From assembly GCA_030647265.1 (NCBI GenBank), contig JAUSJM010000014.1, positions 1 through 52,112 on the forward strand: a stretch of DNA of 52,112 bases, given 5' to 3'. Shown here in pieces: positions 31,280 to 39,589 of this stretch. A program made the position numbers and the translations under genes. Within the stretch, counting starts at the first letter, position 1. Every line of letters begins with the position of its first letter. Origin of the DNA: a bacterium (GTDB lineage: Bacteria; Patescibacteriota; Microgenomatia; Daviesbacterales; UBA10151). The notes beneath the pieces are model-generated. The model had not been told where the DNA came from. It worked only from the letters and a program-made list of their open reading frames with translations, and did not search any database.

Positions 31280-31838
31280 AACCAAACTGCTCTCTTTCCC
31301 GGTTAATTAACCTCTCCAGAAGATTTTTAAATTCAATGGGATAATCAACATACCTTAAGGTAATTTCTCCTTTATTCATGCCGGCAGTGTTGATAATAAT
31401 AGTGCCGTAATGCATCAATACCTTGTCCAAAAAGCCCTGATCTACTTCAATATGGGTAATCTTGTCATATAAAGCTGAGGTTACTGCCACCGCAAACATC
31501 CCTTTTTTGATAATGACTCTTCTGGTAGTTAGAAGATAGCGGTTGGCATGATGAGTATGTAAAGCTCTTAAGAAAGCTACAAAAGAAGCCAAAATAAGTC
31601 CTAGGGCCAACCCATAACCCATGTTAAATTTCAGAAAATAAGCCAAGCCTAACCCCAAAAGCCAAAAGATAATTCCCGGAAAAACTAAAGCTAAGACAAA
31701 ACAGGAACGAAGATAGTGTTTTCCTAAACCGGTAGCTAAAATCAGCTCCTCATCTTCCGCTAAATACCTTCCAAAAGCCTTTTTCTCCTTCTCTGAAGGA
31801 GCATCCCGGTAATGAAGCTTTGCCATTAGCCTCATCAT
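31233..31838 (-). CDS. Membrane protein with bacterial PH domain (bPH2/YdbS-like)
   Basis: About 201 aa from the ATG at 31838. Two adjoining helices (SCFVLALVFPGIIFWLLGLGLAYFLKF; GYGLALGLILASFVAFLRAL) then the PH-like domain: ANRYLLTTRRVIIKKGMFAVAVTSALYDKITHIEVDQGFLDKVLMHYGTIIINTAG. This is the YdbS/DUF304 pattern (YxLTxxRVxxxxG). Function unknown, probably membrane-associated binding. A start at the third Met (31826, MAKLHYRD) is possible. Confidence 0.85.
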   Translation of the reverse strand: MMRLMAKLHYRDAPSEKEKKAFGRYLAEDEELILATGLGKHYLRSCFVLALVFPGIIFWLLGLGLAYFLKFNMGYGLALGLILASFVAFLRALHTHHANRYLLTTRRVIIKKGMFAVAVTSALYDKITHIEVDQGFLDKVLMHYGTIIINTAGMNKGEITLRYVDYPIEFKNLLERLINREREQFGFRAGPVVTVEGEVVS

Positions 31839-31844
31839 ACTATA

Positions 31845-31872
31845 TTGCAATTGAAAAATCTTTTCATATAAT
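31845..31872 (+). promoter_or_regulatory. Promoter of orphan gene 31886
   Basis: TTGCAA, 16-base spacer, TATAAT; the ATG is 13 bases downstream of the -10 box. Divergent from the PH-domain gene. Confidence 0.65.
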
Positions 31873-31885
31873 AAAGTTGGAGTCT

Positions 31886-32152
31886 ATGAGTGAAGGTGAA
31901 CCACAAGACAAACAAGAAACATCTCGAAGGATGTGGGATTTACAGACAGCTAGAGATCATACCCACGATCCTATCACAAGACGCAGGGAAAAACTCAGAA
32001 ATAGTCCTGGCGCCATTCCTCCCAGATTAGAAATTGAATTAGCTTATAGGGCTAGAGCGGTTACAGATCCTGCTACAGGAGACAGATCGCTCGCTTTTGT
32101 ACACCTTCTTAGTTCTAAAAGAAGGGTTGCTGTCAATAAGTTAACTTGGTAA
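31886..32152 (+). CDS. Small Arg-rich orphan protein
   Basis: 88 aa from the ATG at 31886, chosen because a well-formed promoter lies just upstream; the frame extends 22 codons further but through the promoter. It is polar and Arg-rich (KQETSRRMWDLQTARDHTHDPITRRREKLRNSPG) with a C-terminal strand-like end (SLAFVHLLSSKRRVAVNKLTW). No domain recognised. It precedes the HEXXH orphan by 36 bases. Confidence 0.6.
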   Translation: MSEGEPQDKQETSRRMWDLQTARDHTHDPITRRREKLRNSPGAIPPRLEIELAYRARAVTDPATGDRSLAFVHLLSSKRRVAVNKLTW

Positions 32153-32188
32153 CACTAATTCTTCCCTGAAGTATGGTATCCTTTTTAT

Positions 32189-33472
32189 ATGAATGGTGAA
32201 GATGCAGGACCTTCAGCAGAAGAATTGGGAATTGAACATTCTGATAAAACACTTCCCTCTCCTGCTAAATCACCCCAAGTAGTCTTAGAAAGACCATTAG
32301 CCCAGCAACCAGCTCTTCATCCAGAAGTGAAACTGGATAATCTCACCACAAAAGATTTTACAGATCTTGCCCAAAGATTTAATAAGGCCCGTTTAGAACT
32401 TGCCCAAACCAACAAAGAAGCCTTTGATAAGTTAGGTAATCTTCCTATAGGAGCTTTAATAAACTCTACAACCAATGGAGGCAATGAAAAATCCCAAGCT
32501 GCTTATGCTCAAGTTAAACAGGCCTTAGATGAGGCAGAAGGGGTAAATATGTCTGCAGAAGCCTTAGCTCCTACCACTGAAAAACAAGCGGATCAAGTTA
32601 AGCCAATTGATATCTCTCAGATCAATCAAAATTCTACTATCGAGAGACGAAAAATGAATCCAAATAATATCTCCTTAAAACAGCAAGACGAAAATGTTCA
32701 AGTTTACTCTGGACAACAAGAATGGTATCAGATAAGGGGTAAATTAGAAGAGATTATTGCAGCTGGAAAAAAAACTAGGATAGTTTTTACTGCCGATAAA
32801 GACTCTGCTACTGCTTCCTATGAACCAATAATCGACAGCTACACCGTTGGACCCAGTGGAACGGCAGAGTTTAAGAAAGACCCCGAAGCATTTATGTCAG
32901 ACCTCATCCATGAAAAAGCCCACGAAAGGTACATGTCCTTAGATGAAAAGTCCCAAAAAGATCTTAACGATGCTGTTTTGAATGATCCAAATCTCAATCT
33001 TTTACTGCGTCAGTTTGCCACAGTGTTATATTCTGATCAAAAACCTTTTGGGAAAATAACAACTGGGGAACATTATTTAAGTGGTCATGATGTTAATAAT
33101 GAAAGTTTTGTCAAAAATACCCTGACATTAGATGGTCAGAAGGGGTTAAAAGATGCTCGAAGTATTTCTTTTGTTCTAAACGGACAACAAAGAGAGATTT
33201 TTTTAGGAGCTCTTATTACTGAGTTCATTTCCTACCAATCCGCTTTTGAAGTGGGAATGGATGTTTATAACAGACGAGCAGCGTTAGGGGAAAGTCTTCG
33301 TCAAGGTAATGATCCCCGCCAAGAAGTAATTCTCCGAGCACATACATACCTCAATAGCTCACCAGAAATCAAAACCAAGTTAGAACAATTAGGGTTATTT
33401 AATCAGGTTGGAGAATTCAAACAACAGATGACTAGTTTACTACAAAAACCTCCCCAAACTAATTCAGCTTAA
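32189..33472 (+). CDS. Orphan protein with HEXXH zinc-peptidase motif
   Basis: 427 aa. No signal peptide. Residues 1-170 are polar and low in predicted structure. A central domain, [30 protein letters not shown] ... [39 protein letters not shown], carries HEKAH (residues about 245-249), the HEXXH zinc-binding signature of zincins. A later acidic helix with Glu or His as third ligand is plausible ([17 protein letters not shown]) but not certain. No family recognised. Cytosolic peptidase, possibly of a defence or toxin type, is only a guess. Its end overlaps groEL's end by 4 bases. Confidence 0.68.
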   Translation: MNGEDAGPSAEELGIEHSDKTLPSPAKSPQVVLERPLAQQPALHPEVKLDNLTTKDFTDLAQRFNKARLELAQTNKEAFDKLGNLPIGALINSTTNGGNEKSQAAYAQVKQALDEAEGVNMSAEALAPTTEKQADQVKPIDISQINQNSTIERRKMNPNNISLKQQDENVQVYSGQQEWYQIRGKLEEIIAAGKKTRIVFTADKDSATASYEPIIDSYTVGPSGTAEFKKDPEAFMSDLIHEKAHERYMSLDEKSQKDLNDAVLNDPNLNLLLRQFATVLYSDQKPFGKITTGEHYLSGHDVNNESFVKNTLTLDGQKGLKDARSISFVLNGQQREIFLGALITEFISYQSAFEVGMDVYNRRAALGESLRQGNDPRQEVILRAHTYLNSSPEIKTKLEQLGLFNQVGEFKQQMTSLLQKPPQTNSA

Positions 33473-35094
33473 TATTCACCCATTCCACCGTGGGGCATTG
33501 GAGGAGTTGGAGGTGTGGGTTCTGGTTTATCACAAATCAATACCTGAGTAGTCATAACCATCACTGCCACCGAGGCTCCATTTTGTAAAGCAGACCTGGT
33601 AACTTTCACCGGATCAATCACTCCAGCCTTCACCAAATCCTTTAAAGTTCCATCTAAAACATCTACACCCATATTCTCCTCTTTAGCTTCCAAAACCTTA
33701 GCCAGCATCACTCCCTCATCAAAACCAGCATTTCTCATCAGTTTCCTAAAGGGCTGACTTAAAGCTTCCTTGACTAACTTTACTCCCAACATCACCTCTT
33801 CATTGTCAGATTTAATGGCATCCAATACTTTAGCAGCTCTGATTAAGGCTACTTCTCCTCCCGGAACAATACCTTCTTCTAAAGCAGCCTTGGTAGCAGC
33901 TACCGCATCTATCACCCTCTCCTTTTTCTCCTTCATCTCTACCTCGGTAGCAGCTCCCACATTAAGCACCGCCACCCCACCGGTTAACTTTGCCAATCTT
34001 TCCTGAAGCTTTTCCTTATCAAAATCAGAATCAGTTTTTTCCAGCTCTCGTCTTATCTGGGTAATTCTGGAGCTGATAGCCGCTTTGGAACCTTTACCGT
34101 CCACTATTAAAGTAGCATCCTTGCTGGAAGTAACCCTGCCAGCCCGGCCTAAATCAGCAATATCTACCGACTCAAATTTCCTACCTGTGTCTTCAGAGAT
34201 GACGATACCGCCGGTTAAAATGGCAATATCTTCCAGCATGGATTTTCTTCGATCACCAAAACCGGGAGCTTGAACCGCCAGAACATTAAAAACACCCCGC
34301 AGCTTATTAACCACCAAGGTAGAAAGAGCGTCCCCTTCAAAATCATCAGCCACAATCACTAAGTTTTTAGAAACTTGGACAAACTTTTCCAGGAAAGGCA
34401 GCAGTTCCTGCATATTGGAGATCTTCTTATCGGTAATGAGGATATAAGGGTCTTCTATTGTTGATTCCATCTTGTCGGTGTCAGTCACCATGTAGGGAGA
34501 AGCATAACCTTTATCAAACTCCATTCCTTCTTTATAGTCCACACTCATTTCCATAGTTTTGCCCTCTTCCACAGTAATCACTCCGTCTTTACCCACCTTA
34601 GAGATAGCTTCAGAAATCAACCTGCCAATTTCTTCATCCTGAGCTGAGATAGTAGCTACCTGGGTGATCTCTTCTGGAGTAGTCAGTTTTTTGCTCATCT
34701 TTTTTAACTCTGCTACCAAGGCATCTACAGCTTTTTCTAAGCCTTGTCGGAGTATCATGGGGTTGGCTCCCGCCTGCACGTTTTTTAAGCCTTCTGCCAC
34801 AATAGCCTGAGCCAAAATGGTAGCAGTGGTGGTTCCGTCTCCTGCCACATCATTAGTTTTAGAAGCAGCTTCTTTTATAAGCTGGGCTCCCATGTTTTCA
34901 AAGGGATCTTCCAATTCTATCTCTTTGGCTACCGTTACCCCATCATGAACTACGTTGGGTGCTCCCCACTTTTTATCAATAGCTACATTTCTCCCCTTAG
35001 GACCCAAAGTACTTGCCACAGCCTCAGTTAAGGTATTAATACCTTTTAACAAAGCTTCCCGTGCAGCTGAATCAAATTTTAATATTTTACTCAT
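33469..35094 (-). CDS. groEL: Chaperonin GroEL
   Basis: 541 aa, normal length. ATP-dependent folding chamber with GroES. Typical sequence: [87 protein letters not shown], and the Gly-Ala/Val-rich [28 protein letters not shown]. The Gly-Met tail is reduced to one GGM (MPHGGMGEY) after a Thr-Pro-rich stretch. It is separated from groES by two unrelated genes, which is unusual. A diverged copy of its first codons lies at 35515-35547. Confidence 0.98.
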   Translation of the reverse strand: MSKILKFDSAAREALLKGINTLTEAVASTLGPKGRNVAIDKKWGAPNVVHDGVTVAKEIELEDPFENMGAQLIKEAASKTNDVAGDGTTTATILAQAIVAEGLKNVQAGANPMILRQGLEKAVDALVAELKKMSKKLTTPEEITQVATISAQDEEIGRLISEAISKVGKDGVITVEEGKTMEMSVDYKEGMEFDKGYASPYMVTDTDKMESTIEDPYILITDKKISNMQELLPFLEKFVQVSKNLVIVADDFEGDALSTLVVNKLRGVFNVLAVQAPGFGDRRKSMLEDIAILTGGIVISEDTGRKFESVDIADLGRAGRVTSSKDATLIVDGKGSKAAISSRITQIRRELEKTDSDFDKEKLQERLAKLTGGVAVLNVGAATEVEMKEKKERVIDAVAATKAALEEGIVPGGEVALIRAAKVLDAIKSDNEEVMLGVKLVKEALSQPFRKLMRNAGFDEGVMLAKVLEAKEENMGVDVLDGTLKDLVKAGVIDPVKVTRSALQNGASVAVMVMTTQVLICDKPEPTPPTPPMPHGGMGEY

Positions 35095-35113
35095 ATTTTC
35101 TTTAATTTCTAAA

Positions 35114-35506
35114 TTAACCCAGTTCAGGATGGTCTGCGTATCTAGGATATAGATGTTTTATTCCCTGATCTAGACCTTCCATGTTAGTATCTCCTCTTAA
35201 AAAAGCAAGTTCCATTTGCGCAGTAATATAGCTCTCCCGCAAATTTCTCCATTCTTCTTCTTGGCGCAAATTCTTTGATGGGGTTTCTAATCTACGAAAA
35301 TCTCCTTTCAAAATTCTTATATATACACGTTGTTTTCGTAATCTTGCAGTAGCCTTAATTAATTTCTCCACTAGATGGTCTCTATTATTTAGCATAAAAT
35401 TATAAGCATTGACTGGCTTGTCCAAATCCTGGATTATCCCCAATAAGCCCTTCCCCATTTTTACTCCAACTAAAGTTCTTTCTTGTGTTATTTGTCTTTC
35501 TATCAT
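35114..35506 (-). CDS. Orphan protein between groES and groEL
   Basis: 130 aa, helical and basic: [87 protein letters not shown]. No domain recognised. It begins after the groEL-start remnant with an AAGGAAA ribosome-binding stretch and ends 19 bases before groEL. It would be on the chaperonin mRNA and share its stress control. Confidence 0.65.
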   Translation of the reverse strand: MIERQITQERTLVGVKMGKGLLGIIQDLDKPVNAYNFMLNNRDHLVEKLIKATARLRKQRVYIRILKGDFRRLETPSKNLRQEEEWRNLRESYITAQMELAFLRGDTNMEGLDQGIKHLYPRYADHPELG

Positions 35507-35514
35507 TTTTTTCC

Positions 35515-35547
35515 TTATTTTTGATCAGATTTTAATGTTTTAGCCAT
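35515..35547 (-). pseudogene. Remnant of a groEL 5' end
   Basis: Ten codons and stop: MAKTLKSDQK. Genuine groEL here starts MSKILKFDS, and many bacterial GroELs start MAKxLKFD. About 21 of 27 bases match. It lies between the two orphan genes of the chaperonin operon. Confidence 0.7.
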
Positions 35548-35550
35548 AAA

Positions 35551-35868
35551 TTATTGTCTTTCTACTGGTTCTACACCAAGATTAATAACATGCTGTCTTG
35601 GAGTAATGATAACAGGATTTTTAGCTCCTGCAGAAATTAAAAAAGCATCTCTATAAGCTTCAAGAACCCTTGTTTCCATAGAATATTCCATTAATGTATT
35701 ATAGCCTGCTAAAAGTCCTCCTAGTGCTACCTGAACTCCTTCCCCAGTTTGTACTGGTGGTATGTCTCCCATCCGAACAGCACTTATCTCTAGATGTATT
35801 TGATCTGCTAAGGTTTCTAATTGTTCTTTTGTTAACGCTGGCCTATTTTGTTCACCTACTCTTTCCAT
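35551..35868 (-). CDS. Small orphan protein after groES
   Basis: 105 aa: LTKEQLETLADQIHLEISAVRMGDIPPVQTGEGVQVALGGLLAGYNTLMEYSMETRVLEAYRDAFLISAGAKNPVIITPRQHVINLGVEPV. Mixed alpha/beta; no known family recognised. A GGAGAAG Shine-Dalgarno stretch lies directly upstream of its ATG at 35868, and the gap to groES is 12 bases, so it is translated from the groES transcript. Confidence 0.65.
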   Translation of the reverse strand: MERVGEQNRPALTKEQLETLADQIHLEISAVRMGDIPPVQTGEGVQVALGGLLAGYNTLMEYSMETRVLEAYRDAFLISAGAKNPVIITPRQHVINLGVEPVERQ

Positions 35869-35880
35869 AACTTCTCCTTT

Positions 35881-36198
35881 TTACTCCACTGTTGCCATTA
35901 GATCGTCAAATTTTACCAGTTTTAACTCTTTACCATCAATTTTAATTTCATCCCCACCCCATTTTTTATAATAAACTTTATCACCGACTTTGACCGGGCA
36001 TTTTAAAGTTTTTCCCCCTTCTAAAACCCAATCCGGGCCTACTGATAAAACTTTGCCCATAGCCGGTTTTTCTTGAGCAGATTCAGGCAAAATTATCCCG
36101 GAAGCAGTAGTAGCTTGAGCTTCAGCTGGCTCCACTAGCACATACCCAGCTAGGGGCTTAATAGAAGTCTTAGAGTTTTTTATATTTGCCTTAGCCAT
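35881..36198 (-). CDS. groES: Co-chaperonin GroES
   Basis: 105 aa. Caps GroEL. SIKPLAGYVLVEPAEAQATTASGIILPESAQEKPAMGKVLSVGP, mobile loop TTASGIILP, then GDKVYYKKWGGDEIKIDGKELKLVKFDDLMATVE. Slightly longer N-terminus than usual (ANIKNSKT). First gene of the operon. Confidence 0.97.
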   Translation of the reverse strand: MAKANIKNSKTSIKPLAGYVLVEPAEAQATTASGIILPESAQEKPAMGKVLSVGPDWVLEGGKTLKCPVKVGDKVYYKKWGGDEIKIDGKELKLVKFDDLMATVE

Positions 36199-36202
36199 AG
36201 AA

Positions 36203-36229
36203 CTAGCAGTTAATTAACTCGTCTGCTAT
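36203..36229. promoter_or_regulatory. CIRCE-like inverted repeat upstream of groES
   Basis: CTAGCAGTT, nine-base spacer, GTCTGCTAT. Twelve of eighteen arm bases match the HrcA operator TTAGCACTC-N9-GAGTGCTAA, and spacing is exactly nine. The perfect part of the repeat is TAGCAG/CTGCTA. It lies between the -10 box and the groES start, the standard place for CIRCE. Confidence 0.65.
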
Positions 36230-36257
36230 TTTAAGAATAATCCCCAAAACTTGTCAA
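36228..36257 (-). promoter_or_regulatory. Promoter of the groES-X-Y-groEL operon
   Basis: On the minus strand: TTGACA, 18-base spacer, TAAAAT. The 5' leader of about 25 bases includes the CIRCE-like repeat. Confidence 0.8.
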
Positions 36258-36285
36258 GAGGGTGCTTTATGAGTAAAATGAGGCT

Positions 36286-37239
36286 GTGCAAAAACTAAAA
36301 GCCCATTTTGGCCCCAAATTGGAAGAATTAGTTCCTTTAAAAGAGCATACTACCTTACAAATTGGTGGCCCGGCTAAAGCTTTCATCAAAGCTCAAACCC
36401 CGGAAGAGCTTCTCGAAGCATTAACTTTAGCCCACCAAGAGCAACTTCCCTTTTTGGTAATTGGTGGAGGAAGTAATTTACTGGTAGCAGATGAGGGGAT
36501 AGAACACCTTATTATTAAAAATGAGCTCACAGGGATAGAAGTAGAAGGAACTTCAATAACAGTTCAAAGCGGGACTCCATTACAATCTCTGGTTGACTTT
36601 ACCCTTCAACGAGGATTAGCTGGTATCCATAAACTGATAGGTATTCCTGGAACAGTGGGAGGAGCAATTTTTGGTAATGCGGGCGCCTATGGGCAAACTA
36701 TCAATGATCATCTTGAGGAGGTTGTAGTTTTTGATGGCCGGGAAATTAAAGTTCTTTCTAAGGCAGAATGTAGTTTTGCCTACCGCCACAGCGGTTTTAA
36801 AAACAATAAGTTCACTATTTTAGAGGCTCATTTTCAGCTGAAACCAGCAGATCCTCTTAAACTCCAGGCAGAATCAACTCAAGTATTAACTGAAAGACAA
36901 TTAAAATACTCTCCAAACTTAAGATGCCCTGGGTCTTTTTTTAAAAATATAGTAGTAGAAAATATTCCTCCACAAATTCTCCAGCTTATCCCCCCGGAAA
37001 AAGTAACCTTTGGGAAAATTCCTGCCGGTTTCCTGCTAGAAAGTGTGGCTGCCAAAGGTGAAAAACTAGGTAACATTCAAATTTCTTCCTCCCATGCTAA
37101 CCTCTTTCTTAATCTGGGTGAAGGCAGGGCTTCTGACTTTTACCAGCTTGCTCAAAAATTTGCCCAAAAAGTTAAAGAGAAGTATGGTTTAACTTTAGAA
37201 CCAGAAGTCCAAATCCTAGGTCTTCCTCCCTTAATTTAG
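36286..37239 (+). CDS. murB: UDP-N-acetylenolpyruvoylglucosamine reductase
   Basis: 317 aa, GTG start at 36286 (no in-frame ATG upstream). Reduces UDP-GlcNAc-enolpyruvate to UDP-MurNAc with FAD and NADPH. FAD site: LVIGGGSNLLVAD, GIPGTVGGAIFGNAGAYG; catalytic residues in FAYRHSGFKN (Arg), CPGSFFKN (Ser) and LEPEVQILG (Glu). Type II MurB size. Together with FemAB, M23 and VanW it indicates a peptidoglycan wall. Confidence 0.95.
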   Translation: MQKLKAHFGPKLEELVPLKEHTTLQIGGPAKAFIKAQTPEELLEALTLAHQEQLPFLVIGGGSNLLVADEGIEHLIIKNELTGIEVEGTSITVQSGTPLQSLVDFTLQRGLAGIHKLIGIPGTVGGAIFGNAGAYGQTINDHLEEVVVFDGREIKVLSKAECSFAYRHSGFKNNKFTILEAHFQLKPADPLKLQAESTQVLTERQLKYSPNLRCPGSFFKNIVVENIPPQILQLIPPEKVTFGKIPAGFLLESVAAKGEKLGNIQISSSHANLFLNLGEGRASDFYQLAQKFAQKVKEKYGLTLEPEVQILGLPPLI

Positions 37240-37274
37240 CTTTTTGAAGCCAAAAATGGTAAAATAGGTCTGTT

Positions 37275-37469
37275 ATGTCAGCAGAAAAGCTTCTCCAAAC
37301 CCAACCGGAAAAGAAAGCCTTAGTAGAACGTTCTTTATTGATACTGGGGGGAGGCACACTTGCCCTGGCTTCAGGAGTACTTCTTTTTAAGTACAAAGCC
37401 ATTCTTGCCGGTCTTTTAGGAATAGGGGCTGGAACATGGTTTTTTAGAAAAGGCCAAAAAGGGAAATAA
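37275..37469 (+). CDS. Small two-helix membrane protein
   Basis: 64 aa: cytosolic start MSAEKLLQTQPEKKALVE, helices LLILGGGTLALASGVLLF and AILAGLLGIGAGTWFF, and a basic tail. TAAAAT lies nine bases before the ATG. The stop is two bases from the convergent SGNH gene. Function unknown. Confidence 0.6.
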   Translation: MSAEKLLQTQPEKKALVERSLLILGGGTLALASGVLLFKYKAILAGLLGIGAGTWFFRKGQKGK

Positions 37470-37471
37470 TC

Positions 37472-38128
37472 TTACAAATCCAAAATCTTATTTTCTGTTA
37501 AATAATCTCTTACTGTTTCAAAGATAGCTTGATGGCCTTCCGAGTTTCCATGAACTCCATCTTCCAGCAACTTTGGATAGTCAGAACCAATAAACTTTTG
37601 ATAAATGTCTACAAAATGTACTCCGGCAATTTTACATGCTGATTTGGTAATCTCATTATATTCCCCCACAAACTCATTCTTGTAAGAATGAGTGGGAAGC
37701 CATGGTACTGGATCCACTCTGCTCTCATCAACAGGTAGTGGACCTACAAAAATAATAATAGGAGAGTACTTCTTAGCTATATTAACAATTTTTTCAAGAT
37801 TTTCCTGGAATTTATGAGGAGGAGTATTAGGTTTATTGGTTTCTTTATTAAGCAAGGCATCATTAAAGCCTAAAGCAAAGATAAAAATAGTTCCTGGCTC
37901 TTTAGCATCCCGTTGTAAAGCTTCAAATTCCAATCTATCTATAATCCAATCAGTAGTATCTCCAGAAATACCCAGGTTATAAACATAAAATTCTTCATGT
38001 TTAAGAGGGAGTTGTTCCCTTAAATTTTTCTCATCCACCAACTTTCTTAACCTGTTAACCCAACCTCCGCCTTCTATATCCCAACAACCATAAGTATTAG
38101 AAGCCCCAAAAACTAAAATATTTACCAT
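37472..38128 (-). CDS. SGNH/GDSL-family hydrolase
   Basis: 218 aa, no signal peptide. Block I VFGASNTYGCWD (Ser in GxSN position), block II GISGDTTDWI, block III FALGFNDAL (GxND), and block V DGVHGNSEGHQAIF (DxxH, catalytic pair). Full set of catalytic residues. Cytosolic esterase or lipase; natural substrate unknown, possibly acyl or acetyl groups on carbohydrates. Confidence 0.9.
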   Translation of the reverse strand: MVNILVFGASNTYGCWDIEGGGWVNRLRKLVDEKNLREQLPLKHEEFYVYNLGISGDTTDWIIDRLEFEALQRDAKEPGTIFIFALGFNDALLNKETNKPNTPPHKFQENLEKIVNIAKKYSPIIIFVGPLPVDESRVDPVPWLPTHSYKNEFVGEYNEITKSACKIAGVHFVDIYQKFIGSDYPKLLEDGVHGNSEGHQAIFETVRDYLTENKILDL

Positions 38129-38152
38129 TTCAGGTATATCTTAACAAATATT

Positions 38153-39433
38153 TTACTTCAAGTTGTAAGTGGTGAGGGTGGTTTGAATTTTTTGAGAAGC
38201 CTCATCTAAAGCCTTTTGGGTATCATCTCCCTTTAAGACTGCTTCGATAACCCCACTATAATTTTTAATCATCTCCTCATTTATTCCTCCATCCAAAGCA
38301 GTAGAGTTTAAATACCAGCTTTTATAATAAGGGGCCTGAGAGACAAAAACTCCCAAAATGGGGTCTTTGGCTAAAAGCCCTGCCATATCCACCCTAGAAA
38401 AAGGCCTGCCCAATACTCCTTGTTGTACCCGCTGCTCATAAAAAAGCTGCTGGGCTGGCTGAGAGCCAAGATATTTTAAAAAGTCCCAAGCTTCAGGAAT
38501 ATTTTCCGATCTGCTAGAGACTGCCCCCGCCCAAAAGGTTCCCAAACTTATATTCCTTCCCGGCAGTTGGGGCACCGAAGCAACTTTAAAGTTTAAGTTC
38601 GGATTGGCCGATTTTATATCCTGAGCTTTAGTGGAAGGAGCAAAGTAAAAAGCCAGCTTTCCTTGAGTAAAGTACTCCGTAGAGGAGCGCAGGTTAACAT
38701 CCCAGGTTTTATTCCGGGGGTCAGTGACAAAACTGGTATAAAAGGCGATAACCTCTGCCCCGTCCCGGTTATTCGGAGCTGACAGGTTCCCTTGGGGTTG
38801 TTCCAAAAAAAGGAGGGAGATAATCTCCGGCCAAAAGTCAACATTGGTAGTCGTCCCTAAAGCTGCTCCCGCAGTTTGGATCTGTCCTTTGGTATCTTTC
38901 ACCGTCACTTTTCTTGAGGACTCAATAAACTGCTGCCAGGTTTTAGGCACATCTTCCCCCACCCCCTGAGTAATGTCTGTGTTCACATACATCGCTAAAC
39001 CGTCAATTTCCAGAGGCATTCCGTAAATTTTATTTTTCATTGTCAGGCTCTCTTGAGCCACCGGATAAAATGTTTTACCATAATCTGCCATCGAGATGGC
39101 AGAAGAGGGGGCCGGAGCCAGGTCTCCTATAAGCATCGGTAACCAGGAGTTGTGAATGAGAAAAACATCCGGACCCTGTCCGCCTTCTAACTGGGTCTGT
39201 ACTCTGGTACGGTAATTTAATAAGGATTGCTGAAGATAATTGATCTGCACGTTGGGGTGAGACTGGCGGTAGGCTTCAATAACCGGACGGTAAGAAGACT
39301 CCTCTTCCATCCCCCAAAAGGTCAGAGTTACAGGACCGCCCTTTTTTATCCCTCCCCTGGGAAGACTCATCTGCCAAAAGATTATTCCTAAAATTACTGC
39401 CAGGAGTAATACCCCTAAAACAATCTTTTTCAT
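38153..39433 (-). CDS. Extracellular solute-binding protein (sugar ABC transporter type)
   Basis: About 426 aa from the ATG at 39433. Signal or anchor helix KKIVLGVLLLAVILGIIFWQM without a clear lipobox Cys. Then VTLTFWGMEEESSYRPVIEAYRQSHPNVQINYLQQ, typical of the family 1 sugar-binding proteins; QGPDVFLIHNSWLP; YGMPLEIDGLAMYVNTD; EAWDFLKYLGS. Binds oligosaccharides outside the cell and delivers them to an ABC importer; no permease is nearby. TATAAT lies seven bases before the chosen ATG. Confidence 0.9.
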   Translation of the reverse strand: MKKIVLGVLLLAVILGIIFWQMSLPRGGIKKGGPVTLTFWGMEEESSYRPVIEAYRQSHPNVQINYLQQSLLNYRTRVQTQLEGGQGPDVFLIHNSWLPMLIGDLAPAPSSAISMADYGKTFYPVAQESLTMKNKIYGMPLEIDGLAMYVNTDITQGVGEDVPKTWQQFIESSRKVTVKDTKGQIQTAGAALGTTTNVDFWPEIISLLFLEQPQGNLSAPNNRDGAEVIAFYTSFVTDPRNKTWDVNLRSSTEYFTQGKLAFYFAPSTKAQDIKSANPNLNFKVASVPQLPGRNISLGTFWAGAVSSRSENIPEAWDFLKYLGSQPAQQLFYEQRVQQGVLGRPFSRVDMAGLLAKDPILGVFVSQAPYYKSWYLNSTALDGGINEEMIKNYSGVIEAVLKGDDTQKALDEASQKIQTTLTTYNLK

Positions 39434-39440
39434 ATTTCCT

Positions 39441-39446
39441 ATTATA
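39441..39446 (-). promoter_or_regulatory. -10 box of the solute-binding protein gene
   Basis: TATAAT on the minus strand, seven bases before the ATG at 39433. Confidence 0.5.
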
Positions 39447-39502
39447 AGGACCTGCTTCGTGCTTCGCAATTTAAAATTGTAGCTCGCACTCGCAGAACCT
39501 GT

Positions 39503-39523
39503 TAATTCTCCTTTGGAGAATTA
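39503..39523. repeat. Perfect 9-base inverted repeat between divergent genes
   Basis: TAATTCTCC, loop TTT, GGAGAATTA. It is located between the divergent solute-binding protein and VanW genes. It could be an operator or an RNA hairpin; there is no adjacent T run. Confidence 0.55.
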
Positions 39524-39589
39524 TACCTCATACCTCAGGCAATATCAGCTTGCCCCAAAAAGCCAAAGACACTACAATATCTAAAGTTT

